64,000 bases of DNA from Sulfuricaulis sp. (GTDB taxonomy: Bacteria > Pseudomonadota > Gammaproteobacteria > Acidiferrobacterales > Sulfurifustaceae), in assembly GCF_024653915.1 (NCBI RefSeq), contig NZ_JANLGY010000006.1:62001-126000 (forward strand). Reading direction: 5' to 3'. The position numbers were made by a program, and so were the translations under genes. Below are positions 25,880-34,748 of this stretch, piece after piece; positions within the stretch are counted from its first letter, which is position 1; each line of letters begins with the position of its first letter. Under the pieces are notes generated by a model. It did no database searches and was not told the origin of the DNA. It saw nothing but the letters and a program-made list of their open reading frames with translations.

Positions 25880-26875
25880 CTATGCCATCCACGACAATGG
25901 GGGTTCATCCAGCGCCGCCGCCTGTTGTTTGAGCGCGAGCACCTGTTCCTCCCAATATCTCTGTGTGTTAAACCAGGGGAAGTTGCGCGGAAAAGCAGGG
26001 TCATCCCAGCGCTCGGCGAGCCAGGCCATGTAGCGCAGCATGCGCAGTGTGCGCAGCGGTTCGATCAGGCGCAGTTCGGCAGAATTGAATTCCATGAATT
26101 CGGTGTAGCCGGACAGCACGTCGGCCAGCTGGGGTTCCATTTCCTCGCGGCTGCCCGAGAGCAGCATCCACAAATCCTGAACGGCCGGGCCCGTGAGGCA
26201 GTCGTCGAAATCCACCAGATGCGGGCCGGTGCCGGTCCAGAGAATATTGCCGAGGTGACAGTCGCCATGCAGGCGTATCCAGGCGGCATCATCGGCGGCG
26301 CGGAAGGCGGCCTCGATCGGCGGAAACAGATATTCCGTGATGGTGAAGAACGACGCGCGCAGTTCCTCCGGCACGATGTCATGTTCCTTTAGATAACGCA
26401 CCGAGCGATGTCCGAATTCCTCGATGCCCAGGCGCGCGCGGTGGCGGAACGGTTCTGCCGCGCCCAGCCGATGCAGTCGGCCGAGATAACGGCCGAGCAG
26501 GGCACGGTCCTCGCGTGAGTTCAGTTCGGGCGCACGTCCCGGTTGCCACGGAAACACCGCGAAGCGAAAGCCGCCGTGGTGACTGAGCGTGCTGCCATTC
26601 TGGTGCGCCAGCGGTGCCACGGCAGGAATTTCGTGTTCGGCCAGCTGCTGCGCGAAGGCGTGCTCTTCGAGGATGGCCGCCTCTTCCCAGCGGGCCGGGC
26701 GGTAGAATTTGGCCACATAGGGCTGGCCATCCTCGGTATCCACGCGGTAGACGCGGTTTTCGTAGCTGTTGAGCGCCAGCAGGCCGCCGGTACAGCGCGT
26801 GCCGTACATCTCCACGGCCTCGAGAATGATCTCGGGCGTGAGGCTGTCATACGGGTGTGGGGCTTCGGCGGTCAC
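25880..26875 (-). CDS. srkA: Stress response kinase A (YihE/SrkA)
   Basis: A 331-residue aminoglycoside-phosphotransferase-fold protein kinase that in E. coli protects against MazF-linked death under stress. The N-terminal LTPEIILEAVEMYG and the ENRVYRVDTEDG segment are family marks; the catalytic region is RLHGDCHLGNIL with the metal motif VDFDDCLTGPA. Its closeness to a MazF-type toxin (about 0.9 kb) is noteworthy but may be chance. It is divergent from prlC. Confidence 0.9.
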   Translation of the reverse strand: MTAEAPHPYDSLTPEIILEAVEMYGTRCTGGLLALNSYENRVYRVDTEDGQPYVAKFYRPARWEEAAILEEHAFAQQLAEHEIPAVAPLAHQNGSTLSHHGGFRFAVFPWQPGRAPELNSREDRALLGRYLGRLHRLGAAEPFRHRARLGIEEFGHRSVRYLKEHDIVPEELRASFFTITEYLFPPIEAAFRAADDAAWIRLHGDCHLGNILWTGTGPHLVDFDDCLTGPAVQDLWMLLSGSREEMEPQLADVLSGYTEFMEFNSAELRLIEPLRTLRMLRYMAWLAERWDDPAFPRNFPWFNTQRYWEEQVLALKQQAAALDEPPLSWMA

Positions 26876-26885
26876 GGCTGCACGT

Positions 26886-26891
26886 TATAAT
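26886..26891 (+). promoter_or_regulatory. TATAAT -10 box close to the prlC start
   Basis: A perfect TATAAT ends 9 nt before the prlC ATG, so transcription would begin at or within a few nucleotides of the start codon. There is only a poor -35 match about 17 nt upstream, and no Shine-Dalgarno. This may give a leaderless or near-leaderless mRNA. Confidence 0.45.
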
Positions 26892-26900
26892 AGTTTCAAC

Positions 26901-28958
26901 ATGGAAAACACCTTTCTCGTCAACAACCCGCTGCTCGATCTCACGCAACCGCCGCGTTTCGGCGCCATTCTTCCGGAGCATGCCGGTCCGGCGCTGGATC
27001 ATGTGTTGGCTGAAAATCGTGCTGCCCTGGAACGTGTACTTAAGGCCGACGGCCCCCATACCTGGGACAACTTCGCCCAACCGATCGAGGACATGCGCGA
27101 ACGTCTGGTGCGCCTGTGGTCGCCGGTGTCGCACCTGCATGCCGTCATGGACAGTGAAGCGTTGCGCGCTGCTTACAATGCCGGCCTGCCGAAGCTCACC
27201 GACTATTTCACGGATCTGGCGCAGGACGAACGTCTTTACACCGGTTATAAATCCATTGCCGCGAGCCCGGAGTTTTCGCGCCTGACCCAGGCGCAGAAGA
27301 AAATCATCGAGAACACGCTGCGGGATTTCCGCCTCGCCGGCGCGGAACTGCTGCCGATGGAAAAGGCGCGTTTCAAAGTAGTGCAACAGGAAATCGCAGC
27401 CTTGCACAGCAAGTTCTCGGAGAACGTGCTCGATGCCACCCAGGCGTGGGATTTGCGTATCACCGACGCAAAGGACCTGACCGGTTTGCCCGAGTCCGCG
27501 CGCGCCATGGCGCAACAGGACGCGCTGGAAAAAAAACTGACAGGCTGGCGCTTTACCCTCGAAGCTCCGTCGTATATCGCTTTCATGACCTACGCCGACG
27601 ATCGTGAACGGCGTCGGCAGATGTACGAGGCCTTTGTTACGCGCGCGAGCGATCAGGGTCCGACGGCCGGCCGATGGGACAACAGCGAACTGATCCTGCG
27701 CCTGTTGCGGCGGCGGCGCGAGGCGGCGCAACTGCTCGGGTTCAACAATTTCGCCGAATACGCACTCCAGACGCGCATGGCCAAAAAGGTTCCGGAGGTG
27801 CTGGACTTTCTGAATGATCTTGCGCAACGCGCGAAGTCCGCGGCGCAAAAGGATTTCGATGAACTCAGACATTTCGCCCGTGACGCGCATGGTGTCGAAC
27901 GTCTCGAGGCCTGGGACATTGCGTATTACTCCGAGAAACTGCAGCAGGCCAAATACCAATTGTCACAGGAGGACCTGCGCCCCTATTTTCCAGAGACCCG
28001 GGTTGTCCCCGGCATGTTCGAGGTGGTCGAGCGATTGTATGGCCTGAAAGTTACCGAAGTAAAAGGTGTCGAAGTGTGGCATCCGGACGTGCGCTTCTAC
28101 GAAATCCGCGACGGAGCGGGCGAGGTGCGTGGCCGGTTTTACATGGACCTGTATGCGCGCGCCAGCAAGCGCGGCGGCGCCTGGATGGATGAGTGCATCA
28201 ACCGCAAGCGCACCGCGAACGGCATACAGGTGCCGGTGGCGTATCTCGTGTGCAATTTCACGCCGCCCGTGGGAGGGCGGCCGGCGCTGTTCACCCATGA
28301 TGAAGTCATTACCCTGTTTCACGAATTCGGTCACGGCCTGCACCACATGTTGACCAGAGTGGACTACGTGGGTGTCGCGGGCATCAACGGCGTGGCCTGG
28401 GATGCGGTCGAGCTGCCGAGCCAGTTCATGGAAAACTGGTGCTGGGAACGCGAGGCGCTCGATCTTGTCGCCGCGCATCACCAGAGCGGCGAAAAGATTC
28501 CAGATGACCTTTACACCAAGATGATCGCGGCCAAAAACTTCCTGTCCGGCATGCAGTTCGTGCGCCAGTTGGAGTTCTCGATGTTCGACATGCGCTTGCA
28601 CAGCACTTTCAGTCCGGACGGCTCCAAGAGCGTGCAACAGGTGCTGGACGAAGTGCGAGCCGAGGTGGCGGTGATAATCCCACCGGCGTTTAGCCGCTTC
28701 CAGAACGGTTTTTCGCACATCTTCGCCGGCGGCTATGCGGCCGGCTACTATAGTTACAAGTGGGCCGAGGTGCTGTCGGCGGATGCCTTCAGCAAATTCG
28801 AGGAGAACGGCGTGTTCGATCGTGCCACCGGCCTGCAGTTTTTGCAGAATATTCTGGAGCAGGGCGGTTCACGCGAACCGATGGAGCTGTTCGTGCAATT
28901 TCGCGGCCGCGCTCCCAAGATTGATGCGTTGTTGCGGCATTCCGGACTGGCCGCTTAA
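26901..28958 (+). CDS. prlC: Oligopeptidase A (M3 metallopeptidase)
   Basis: A 685-residue cytoplasmic zinc oligopeptidase degrading small peptides, including cleaved signal peptides. The zinc site is TLFHEFGHGLHHML, with the downstream glutamate in the WDAVELPSQFMENW segment. Residues before MENTFLVNNPLL in the longer open frame are not part of the family, so the ATG at 26901 is used. It heads a same-strand run ending with xthA. Confidence 0.93.
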   Translation: MENTFLVNNPLLDLTQPPRFGAILPEHAGPALDHVLAENRAALERVLKADGPHTWDNFAQPIEDMRERLVRLWSPVSHLHAVMDSEALRAAYNAGLPKLTDYFTDLAQDERLYTGYKSIAASPEFSRLTQAQKKIIENTLRDFRLAGAELLPMEKARFKVVQQEIAALHSKFSENVLDATQAWDLRITDAKDLTGLPESARAMAQQDALEKKLTGWRFTLEAPSYIAFMTYADDRERRRQMYEAFVTRASDQGPTAGRWDNSELILRLLRRRREAAQLLGFNNFAEYALQTRMAKKVPEVLDFLNDLAQRAKSAAQKDFDELRHFARDAHGVERLEAWDIAYYSEKLQQAKYQLSQEDLRPYFPETRVVPGMFEVVERLYGLKVTEVKGVEVWHPDVRFYEIRDGAGEVRGRFYMDLYARASKRGGAWMDECINRKRTANGIQVPVAYLVCNFTPPVGGRPALFTHDEVITLFHEFGHGLHHMLTRVDYVGVAGINGVAWDAVELPSQFMENWCWEREALDLVAAHHQSGEKIPDDLYTKMIAAKNFLSGMQFVRQLEFSMFDMRLHSTFSPDGSKSVQQVLDEVRAEVAVIIPPAFSRFQNGFSHIFAGGYAAGYYSYKWAEVLSADAFSKFEENGVFDRATGLQFLQNILEQGGSREPMELFVQFRGRAPKIDALLRHSGLAA

Positions 28959-28969
28959 GGGAAGAAACC

Positions 28970-29584
28970 ATGACTGGAAGTCTGCGTATCATTACGGCTC
29001 TGGTGTTGCTGGGAATTTTTTCCGCCGCCCAGGCTGAAACAGTTTACATTGCCGAGCGGATCCGCATCGGCTTGCGCGCCGAGATGGATGAGGCCAGCCC
29101 GGTGGTAAAAACCGTCGAGACTGGAACGCTGCTGGAGGTGGTTGAGCGCGTGGACAAGTTTGCCCGCGTGCGTGACCCTCAGGGCACGGAAGGCTGGATC
29201 GAGGCGCGTTATCTCACCCCCGACCCGCCGGCGCGTCTGCAACTTACCAAGCTCCAGGAAGACCTGGCCAAAAGCCGCACGCAGGCGACCGAGGCGCAGA
29301 CACAACTGAAGAAGGCTCAGGCGACTATCGGAGAACAGGCAGACAGAATAAAGGAGCTGGAGAAAAATCTTTCTGAAAAACCGGCGTCGGCGCCAGTTCC
29401 TGCCGCCGCGGCCACGACCAAAAAACCGCCCGTCAACCAGACTACGACGGATGCCGGTTTTCTCTTTAGTTATCTGTGGCTTGGAATTTCCTTTGCTATG
29501 CTAGGTATTGGATTCGCGGCCGGCATAAGATGGCTGCGCGAATCTATTCGCAAACGATCGGGTGGCATGTATCTGAGGGTTTGA
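28970..29584 (+). CDS. SH3-domain envelope protein (YgiM/TIGR04211 type)
   Basis: A 204-residue protein: signal peptide (ending near SAAQA), a bacterial SH3 domain about residues 25-85 (YIAERIRIGLRAE, GWIEARYLT), a coiled coil about 90-140, and a C-terminal membrane helix (SYLWLGISFAMLGIGFAAGI). The layout matches the TIGR04211 family, membrane-anchored with the SH3 domain in the periplasm. Function unknown. It starts 11 nt after prlC. Confidence 0.8.
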   Translation: MTGSLRIITALVLLGIFSAAQAETVYIAERIRIGLRAEMDEASPVVKTVETGTLLEVVERVDKFARVRDPQGTEGWIEARYLTPDPPARLQLTKLQEDLAKSRTQATEAQTQLKKAQATIGEQADRIKELEKNLSEKPASAPVPAAAATTKKPPVNQTTTDAGFLFSYLWLGISFAMLGIGFAAGIRWLRESIRKRSGGMYLRV

Positions 29585-29587
29585 CGC

Positions 29588-30148
29588 ATGAAACGCATTT
29601 ACTCCTTTCTTTTCATGGTGCTTCTTGTCGCCGGTTTTTCCGCAGCGCAGGCAGGGACATTATATAAGTGGGTGGACAGCCAGGGACGGGTGTCGTATCA
29701 CGACCAACCGCCACCCGAAGGTTCCGGCTACCGCGTCGAGGAAAAAAATCTTGGTTCCGGCAAGAAGTCGGAGTCGGATGACAATCTCGAAAAGATCGTC
29801 GAAAAATACCCGGTCATTCTTTATTCCGTTCCCGTGTGCGGTTCCTGCGATCTCGCACGCATCTATCTGCAGAAGCGCAAAGTACCGTATTCCGAGCAGA
29901 ATCTTGAGAACAATGGAGAACTGCAACAGACACTGAAAGCAAAGATCGGTTCGCTATCGGCGCCGATCGTCATGATCGGCGAGAAGGTCATGAAAGGTTA
30001 CGTGGAATCCATTCTTGAGGGTGAACTGGATGCTGTCGGCTATCCGAAGAGCGAGTCTGCCAAACCCGCCGGGGAGGAAAGCAAAGAGCAGGACGATACT
30101 TCGACTCAGGGTGATTCCGGTTACCGGCCTGCCCGCAGTCGTTATTGA
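29588..30148 (+). CDS. DUF4124-glutaredoxin fusion protein
   Basis: A 186-residue secreted protein: signal peptide (ending AAQAG), a DUF4124 segment (LYKWVDSQGRVSYHDQPPP), then a glutaredoxin-like domain with active site CGSC (SVPVCGSCDLARIYL) and the cis-proline turn SAPIVMIG. The tail is hydrophilic and low in complexity. It probably handles thiols in the envelope. It follows the SH3 protein by 3 nt. Confidence 0.82.
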   Translation: MKRIYSFLFMVLLVAGFSAAQAGTLYKWVDSQGRVSYHDQPPPEGSGYRVEEKNLGSGKKSESDDNLEKIVEKYPVILYSVPVCGSCDLARIYLQKRKVPYSEQNLENNGELQQTLKAKIGSLSAPIVMIGEKVMKGYVESILEGELDAVGYPKSESAKPAGEESKEQDDTSTQGDSGYRPARSRY

Positions 30149-30181
30149 GCCAGTCTGAAACCGGGGCTGGAGCGCCCATTC

Positions 30182-30952
30182 ATGAAAATCGCGACATGGA
30201 ATGTCAATTCCATACGCGTGCGCCTGCCCCAGGTGCTGGAATGGCTGAAAAAAGAAAACCCCGATGTGCTGTGCCTGCAGGAAACTAAAATCACAGATGT
30301 GGATTTTCCTGTCGTAGCGTTCCGCGACGCCGGTTACCAGACTGTCTACACGGGTCAGAAGACCTACAACGGCGTTGCTACCCTGAGCCGTGCGCCTGCG
30401 AATGATGTCATTGCCTCATTGCCCGGCGCCGAAGGCGACCAAAAGCGTTTACTCGCCGCAACCGTGGGCGATGTGCGCGTGGTTAACGTCTACATTCCCA
30501 ACGGCGAGGAGGTCGGATCAGAAAAGTATTCCTATAAATTGTCCTGGCTGAAGGCGCTCGAGAAATTTCTCGCGAAAGAATTGAAGGCCCATCCGCGCCT
30601 TGTGATATTGGGTGATTTCAACATCGCGCCGGATGAGCGCGATGTGCACGACCCCAAGCGTTGGGAAGGCCATGTACTTTTCAGCGACAAGGAGCGTGCG
30701 GCGTTTCAGCGTTTGGCAAAACTGGGACTGACGGACGTGTTCCGCGAGTTCGAGCAGCAGGAAAAAAGTTTCAGTTGGTGGGATTACCGCGCCGGGGCGT
30801 TTCACCGCAATCATGGATTGCGCATCGATCATATCCTGTGCAGCCCTGCGCTCACGGCGGAATGCCGCGCTTGCCGCATAGATATCGAACCGCGCAAACA
30901 TGAGCGTCCGTCAGACCATGCCCCGGTGATTGCGGAGTTCGATCTTCAGTGA
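30182..30952 (+). CDS. xthA: Exodeoxyribonuclease III
   Basis: A 256-residue AP endonuclease/3'-5' exonuclease of the ExoIII family. MKIATWNVNSIRVRLP holds the first metal-site Asn, LCLQETKI the metal Glu, VILGDFNIAPDERD the catalytic Asp-Asn pair and PSDHAPVIAEF the terminal Asp-His. Length and motifs are normal. It is convergent with a truncated binding-protein gene. Confidence 0.93.
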   Translation: MKIATWNVNSIRVRLPQVLEWLKKENPDVLCLQETKITDVDFPVVAFRDAGYQTVYTGQKTYNGVATLSRAPANDVIASLPGAEGDQKRLLAATVGDVRVVNVYIPNGEEVGSEKYSYKLSWLKALEKFLAKELKAHPRLVILGDFNIAPDERDVHDPKRWEGHVLFSDKERAAFQRLAKLGLTDVFREFEQQEKSFSWWDYRAGAFHRNHGLRIDHILCSPALTAECRACRIDIEPRKHERPSDHAPVIAEFDLQ

Positions 30953-31002
30953 TCAGGCTGGCTTATGCAGGATGATGAATACACCTCGAGTTTTCGCGCG
31001 AC

Positions 31003-31377
31003 CTAGAATCCCCACGAGTCCTTAAGCAGGATAATCAAGTCACGAAATTCGGTGTCATTGGCGGGAAGCAGATCTTTCTCTTTGCTGTAGCGATTGAAAA
31101 ACTGGGGCAGCTGTTTACGCGCCTCCGTTGAAAGCAGGGAGTCGATAATCTTGTTCTGTTCTTCCGTGGAGAAACGCATCCCCGCGGAAAACGCCTGATT
31201 TGGCACGCCGGGACTCCGGGAAATCACCCTGACAGCGTTTTTGTCCTTGTCCAGCTTGTCGAGCAATTTGTCACGCATCACCGCCCCGACACATTTACCG
31301 CTGACAACGCCCTGGTAGGCCAGTTCGAAGCTTCGTACTTCCGTGACCAGCGGCTGGCGCGAGGGATTGTTGATACG
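31003..31377 (-). pseudogene. Truncated PhnD-like phosphate/phosphonate-binding protein
   Basis: The minus strand encodes about 124 residues of the C-terminal half of a PhnD-like periplasmic binding protein (SFELAYQGVVSGKCVGAVM; then RVISRSPGVPNQAF). A TAA stop immediately precedes the conserved region and no N-terminal domain or signal peptide is found upstream, while family members run to roughly 280-300 residues. It is a 5'-truncated remnant at the left edge of the iron island. Confidence 0.65.
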
Positions 31378-31511
31378 TTAACCAGGGGAAGGCTTATTCC
31401 GCAGGACAGGGCAATCGATTAGCCGTGCAAGCCAGGTGTTCCTTGTTGGAACGGGTGCAGACAGGCCAAATGCCTGAATTCAGCCTGTTTCCTTGCTTTC
31501 GGCTCACCGGC

Positions 31512-31556
31512 TTGACATCGTGGCCTAAATGTAAATAATAACGATTCTCATTTACT
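31512..31556 (+). promoter_or_regulatory. Promoter with an overlapping Fur box
   Basis: A perfect -35 hexamer TTGACA (31512-31517) is followed at 17-18 nt by an AT-rich -10 region. Over the -10 lies ATAATAACGATTCTCATTTA (from 31535), a strong match to Fur boxes such as the one at E. coli fhuA. Iron-loaded Fur would block polymerase here. It drives the iron island rightwards. Confidence 0.8.
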
Positions 31557-31573
31557 AATTGAAGGGGACTCCG

Positions 31574-31753
31574 ATGACGGGCAACCTGCCACACGATCAA
31601 GGGCGTGCACCGCCGCACAGTTTTCTCGCCGGGCCGACCGTAGCATCGTTGTTCCGTGCCGTGCGCCGTGCCATACCGGTCTTGGAAACGCCACGGCCGC
31701 GCTTTTTTGCCGTACCGCAAAGCGTGAATCTTCCGACCGATGTAAAGATTTGA
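31574..31753 (+). CDS. Small ORF (59 aa) directly under the Fur-box promoter
   Basis: A 59-residue basic, Pro-rich ORF beginning MTGNLPHDQGRAPP, with a strong ribosome site GAAGGGGA about 6 nt before its ATG. No signal peptide, membrane helix or known motif. It is the first ORF of the Fur-controlled transcript and ends 30 nt before the cytochrome gene. It could be a small iron-stress protein or a leader ORF. Confidence 0.45.
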   Translation: MTGNLPHDQGRAPPHSFLAGPTVASLFRAVRRAIPVLETPRPRFFAVPQSVNLPTDVKI

Positions 31754-31783
31754 CCTCAACCGGAAAAATCGGAGGTATCGGTC

Positions 31784-32263
31784 ATGACGCGCGGAATACT
31801 GTCAGTATTGGTAATGATGGGAATTTCAGGAGTAACGGCAGCGGAGTCGGTGTCCGACTGGCGCAAAAGCGCCGACACACCGCAAAAGCTGGAGCGCCTG
31901 ATCGAGGCACTGCCCAACGCCGCCAATATCATGATTGAGGTGGGTGCGCGTTATCAGAATCTCTACTGGGCCGCGAAACAGGGCAAATGGGAATTTACTG
32001 CTTATCAGGCGGAAGAGCTCAAGGAGTTGATTGAAAAACTGCAGGTCGTCAGCCCCAAACGCGCTGCCACTGCAGACGGCTTCCTGGGTGCGGTATTTCC
32101 CATGCTGCCGGAGACAATCAAGATGCGCGACTGGAAAAAATTCGAACTAGCGTTCGAGCAGATGCGTCATGAGTGCATGATCTGTCACGGCAAAAATGAA
32201 ATGGGGTTTGTGCAACTGCCGGTACCCAGGCGTGCGACCAGCCCCGTATTGAACATGGAGTAA
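31784..32263 (+). CDS. Secreted single-haem c-type cytochrome (cytochrome c'-like layout)
   Basis: A 159-residue protein with a signal peptide ending near TAAES and one haem-attachment motif, CMICH, near the C-terminus. The mature part looks mostly helical. A helical protein with its only CxxCH near the end is the plan of class II cytochromes (c'). It starts after a good ribosome site (GGAGGT) and precedes fbpA by 38 nt. A role in periplasmic iron redox chemistry is inferred from context. Confidence 0.75.
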   Translation: MTRGILSVLVMMGISGVTAAESVSDWRKSADTPQKLERLIEALPNAANIMIEVGARYQNLYWAAKQGKWEFTAYQAEELKELIEKLQVVSPKRAATADGFLGAVFPMLPETIKMRDWKKFELAFEQMRHECMICHGKNEMGFVQLPVPRRATSPVLNME

Positions 32264-32301
32264 CCGGTTTTTAATTCATTTTCTTAATCCAGGAGAAAGT
32301 C

Positions 32302-33303
32302 ATGCGTACCCTGAAGTCAGTATTGCTGTCCGGCGTAATGTTGTTAAGTACTACTGTTACATTTGCCGCGGAGGAATTGGTGGTCTATTCCGCGCGCAAC
32401 GAGCAGTTGATCAAGCCGCTGTTCGACGCCTATACCGCCGAGACCGGAACTGCGATCAAGTTCATTACGGACAAGGAAGGCCCCTTGCTGGAGCGGCTCA
32501 AAGCCGAGGGCAAGAATACACCGGCGGACATGCTGATCACGGTGGACGCGGGCAACCTGTGGCTGGCGGCCAAGGAAGGGGTACTCGCCAAGGTTAATTC
32601 AAAAACGCTTAAAGCCAATATTCCGGCGTATCTGCGTGACCCGGACAATCGCTGGTTCGGACTGTCGGTACGCGCCCGCACCATCGTGTACAGCACAGCG
32701 CGCGTGAAGCCCGCAGATCTGTCTACCTACGAGGCGTTGGGCGACGCGAGTTGGAAAGGGCGGCTGTGTCTGCGCACATCGAAGAAAGTCTATAACCAGT
32801 CGCTGGTGGCGATGATGATCGCGCGCCACGGCGAAGCGAAGACGGAGGAGATCGTTAAGTCCTGGGTCGCCAATCTGGCGACGGATGTGTTCCCGGACGA
32901 TACCAAACTTATGGAAGCGATTGCCGCTGGTCAATGCGACGTTGGCATCGTCAACACCTATTACTACGGCCGATTGATGATGAAACAACCGGAATCCCTG
33001 CTGGCGCTGTTCTGGCCCAATCAGCAGGACCGCGGCGTGCACGTCAATGTCTCGGGCGCGGGGGTGACGGCGCATTCCAAGCACCGTGCGGCGGCCGTGA
33101 AATTCCTCGAGTGGTTGTCCTCGAAGAAGGCGCAGAACCTGTTTGCGGACGAGAACATGGAATATCCGGCCAACCCGAAGTTCAAGCCGCACGCGGGCGT
33201 CGCGGCCTGGGGTACGTTCAAGCCGGACACCATCAATGTCTCGAAGGCCGGCAGCCTGCAAGCCAAGGCCGTCATGCTGATGGACCGGGCGGGATACAAA
33301 TAA
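32302..33303 (+). CDS. fbpA: Ferric iron ABC transporter substrate-binding protein
   Basis: A 333-residue periplasmic binding protein of the FbpA/FutA/IdiA group. Signal peptide (ends FAAEE), [16 protein letters not shown] at the start, and the triple tyrosine in [13 protein letters not shown] supplies the Fe3+-ligand Tyr pair. Its likely permease partner, fbpB, is about 9 kb to the right; no ATPase gene is in the window. It is followed by bfd. Confidence 0.93.
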   Translation: MRTLKSVLLSGVMLLSTTVTFAAEELVVYSARNEQLIKPLFDAYTAETGTAIKFITDKEGPLLERLKAEGKNTPADMLITVDAGNLWLAAKEGVLAKVNSKTLKANIPAYLRDPDNRWFGLSVRARTIVYSTARVKPADLSTYEALGDASWKGRLCLRTSKKVYNQSLVAMMIARHGEAKTEEIVKSWVANLATDVFPDDTKLMEAIAAGQCDVGIVNTYYYGRLMMKQPESLLALFWPNQQDRGVHVNVSGAGVTAHSKHRAAAVKFLEWLSSKKAQNLFADENMEYPANPKFKPHAGVAAWGTFKPDTINVSKAGSLQAKAVMLMDRAGYK

Positions 33304-33326
33304 AGGCAGAGGTTGGGGTAACGGAT

Positions 33327-33524
33327 ATGTATGTGTGCTTGTGCAAGGCTGTCACCGATTGCCAGATACGCAAAGCGGCGTGCGAAGGGATCTGCACCAT
33401 GCGCGAGCTTCGCTCGCAACTGGGGGTTGCGTCCCAGTGCGGGCGTTGCGCACAGCATGCCCAGCACGTGCTCAAGGAAACGCTGAACGCCGCGCCCTGC
33501 GAGGAAAATGACAAGGCCGCTTGA
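33327..33524 (+). CDS. bfd: Bacterioferritin-associated ferredoxin
   Basis: A 65-residue 2Fe-2S protein that delivers electrons to bacterioferritin to release stored iron. The cluster cysteines are C4 and C6 (YVCLCKAVTD) and the QCGRC pair. It lies just upstream of two bacterioferritin genes, its natural partners, and within the Fur-controlled region. Confidence 0.92.
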   Translation: MYVCLCKAVTDCQIRKAACEGICTMRELRSQLGVASQCGRCAQHAQHVLKETLNAAPCEENDKAA

Positions 33525-33578
33525 AGCCGGAGACGCTCCTGCTGAAGCGCAGACAAATACACATGATGCGGAGGGTAT

Positions 33579-34046
33579 ATGAAAGGCGACGCGAAGGTTA
33601 TCGATCATCTCAATCAACTTCTGGCTGGTGAACTCACCGCCATTGATCAGTATTTCTGTCACTCACGCATGTATCAAAACTGGGGGCTCAACAAACTCTA
33701 TGAGCGCATCGAACATGAGCGTTCCGACGAGGTCGGTCACGCCGAGGCGCTGATCAAGCGCATCCTGTTTCTGAAGGGCGCGCCGAATCTTGCAGCGCGC
33801 GAGCCACTCAGGATCGGCAAGGACGTCCCAGGCATGCTGAAGAACGATCTCGATCTCGAGCTTAGCGTGGTCGGCGCGCTCAAGGGGGCGATTGCATATT
33901 GCGAGACGGCGCGCGATTTCCAAACGCGCGAGATACTGGAGCAGATGCTCGAAGACACCGAAGCGGATCACGCGCACTGGCTCGAGCAACAGCTGTGGCT
34001 GATCGATAAGACCGGGTTGCAGAATTATTTGCAGTCGCAGATGTGA
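33579..34046 (+). CDS. bfr: Bacterioferritin subunit with ferroxidase centre, lacking the haem methionine
   Basis: A 155-residue bacterioferritin subunit. Ferroxidase ligands are kept: E18, E51, H54, E94 and an ExxH pair at E128/H131 (one-residue insertion relative to E. coli 127/130). Position 52, the haem-ligating methionine in E. coli Bfr, is valine, so this subunit should not bind haem in the usual way. It is followed 9 nt later by a second, complementary subunit. Confidence 0.92.
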   Translation: MKGDAKVIDHLNQLLAGELTAIDQYFCHSRMYQNWGLNKLYERIEHERSDEVGHAEALIKRILFLKGAPNLAAREPLRIGKDVPGMLKNDLDLELSVVGALKGAIAYCETARDFQTREILEQMLEDTEADHAHWLEQQLWLIDKTGLQNYLQSQM

Positions 34047-34055
34047 GGCCGCGCC

Positions 34056-34520
34056 ATGAAGGGTGACGTGAAGATCGTCGAACAATTGAATCGGGCGCTG
34101 GTGCATGCGCTCACGGCCATTAACCAGTTTTTCCTGCATGCCCGCATGTACAAGAACTGGGGCTTGGGCAAGCTCAACGAGCGCGTATACAAAGAGTCCA
34201 TTGGCGAGATGAAGCGCGCGGACAAGCTTATCGAGCGCGTTTTATTTCTCGAGGGACTGCCGAATATGCAGGACCTCGGGAAACTGCTGATCGGTGAGCA
34301 TGCGGGCGAGATGCTTCGGCTCGATTTGCAGCTCGAAACGGACGCGCGTGTCCAGCTTCAGGACGCCATCGCCCATTGCGAACGTGCCGGCGACTATGTC
34401 TCGCGCGATCTGTTCGAGGACATCCTCGAGGAACGGGAAGAACACATCGACTGGCTCGAGACCCAGCTAGGTCTGATCGAGAAGACAGGTCTTCAGAATT
34501 ATTTGCAATCGCAGATGTAG
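34056..34520 (+). CDS. bfr: Bacterioferritin subunit with haem methionine, degenerate ferroxidase centre
   Basis: A 154-residue bacterioferritin subunit. M52 is present for haem binding, but the ferroxidase ligands are altered: position 18 is Ala instead of Glu, 54 is Arg instead of His and 127 is Arg instead of Glu (E51, E94 and H130 remain). It should therefore be catalytically weak alone and supply haem to a mixed 24-mer with the neighbouring subunit. Heteromeric pairs of this kind are known in Neisseria and Magnetospirillum. Confidence 0.92.
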   Translation: MKGDVKIVEQLNRALVHALTAINQFFLHARMYKNWGLGKLNERVYKESIGEMKRADKLIERVLFLEGLPNMQDLGKLLIGEHAGEMLRLDLQLETDARVQLQDAIAHCERAGDYVSRDLFEDILEEREEHIDWLETQLGLIEKTGLQNYLQSQM

Positions 34521-34529
34521 GAATGAAAT

Positions 34530-34748
34530 ATGTCCACGCGCAATCACTATGACGCAACCGGGAAGCAGCTGCGTGCCAGGAAGGCCGAACCGGACCGCGC
34601 GGTGGCGCTCCCGTCGGATGGTGGTCGCGCGCCGCGCGTGCGCAGCAACGAGCTGCTGAACAACGGTGAACAGCTGATCATCGAGCATGCCGGGCGCGAA
34701 TACTGCTTGCGGGTCACGAGCAACGGCAAACTTATTTTGACCGCCTGA
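34530..34748 (+). CDS. hemP: Hemin uptake protein HemP
   Basis: A 72-residue protein whose C-terminal part, LIIEHAGREYCLRVTSNGKL then ILTA, is the HemP signature, after the VRSNELLN segment. HemP proteins are iron-regulated and linked to haem uptake or its regulation; the mechanism is not settled. It starts 9 nt after the second bacterioferritin gene. Confidence 0.85.
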   Translation: MSTRNHYDATGKQLRARKAEPDRAVALPSDGGRAPRVRSNELLNNGEQLIIEHAGREYCLRVTSNGKLILTA

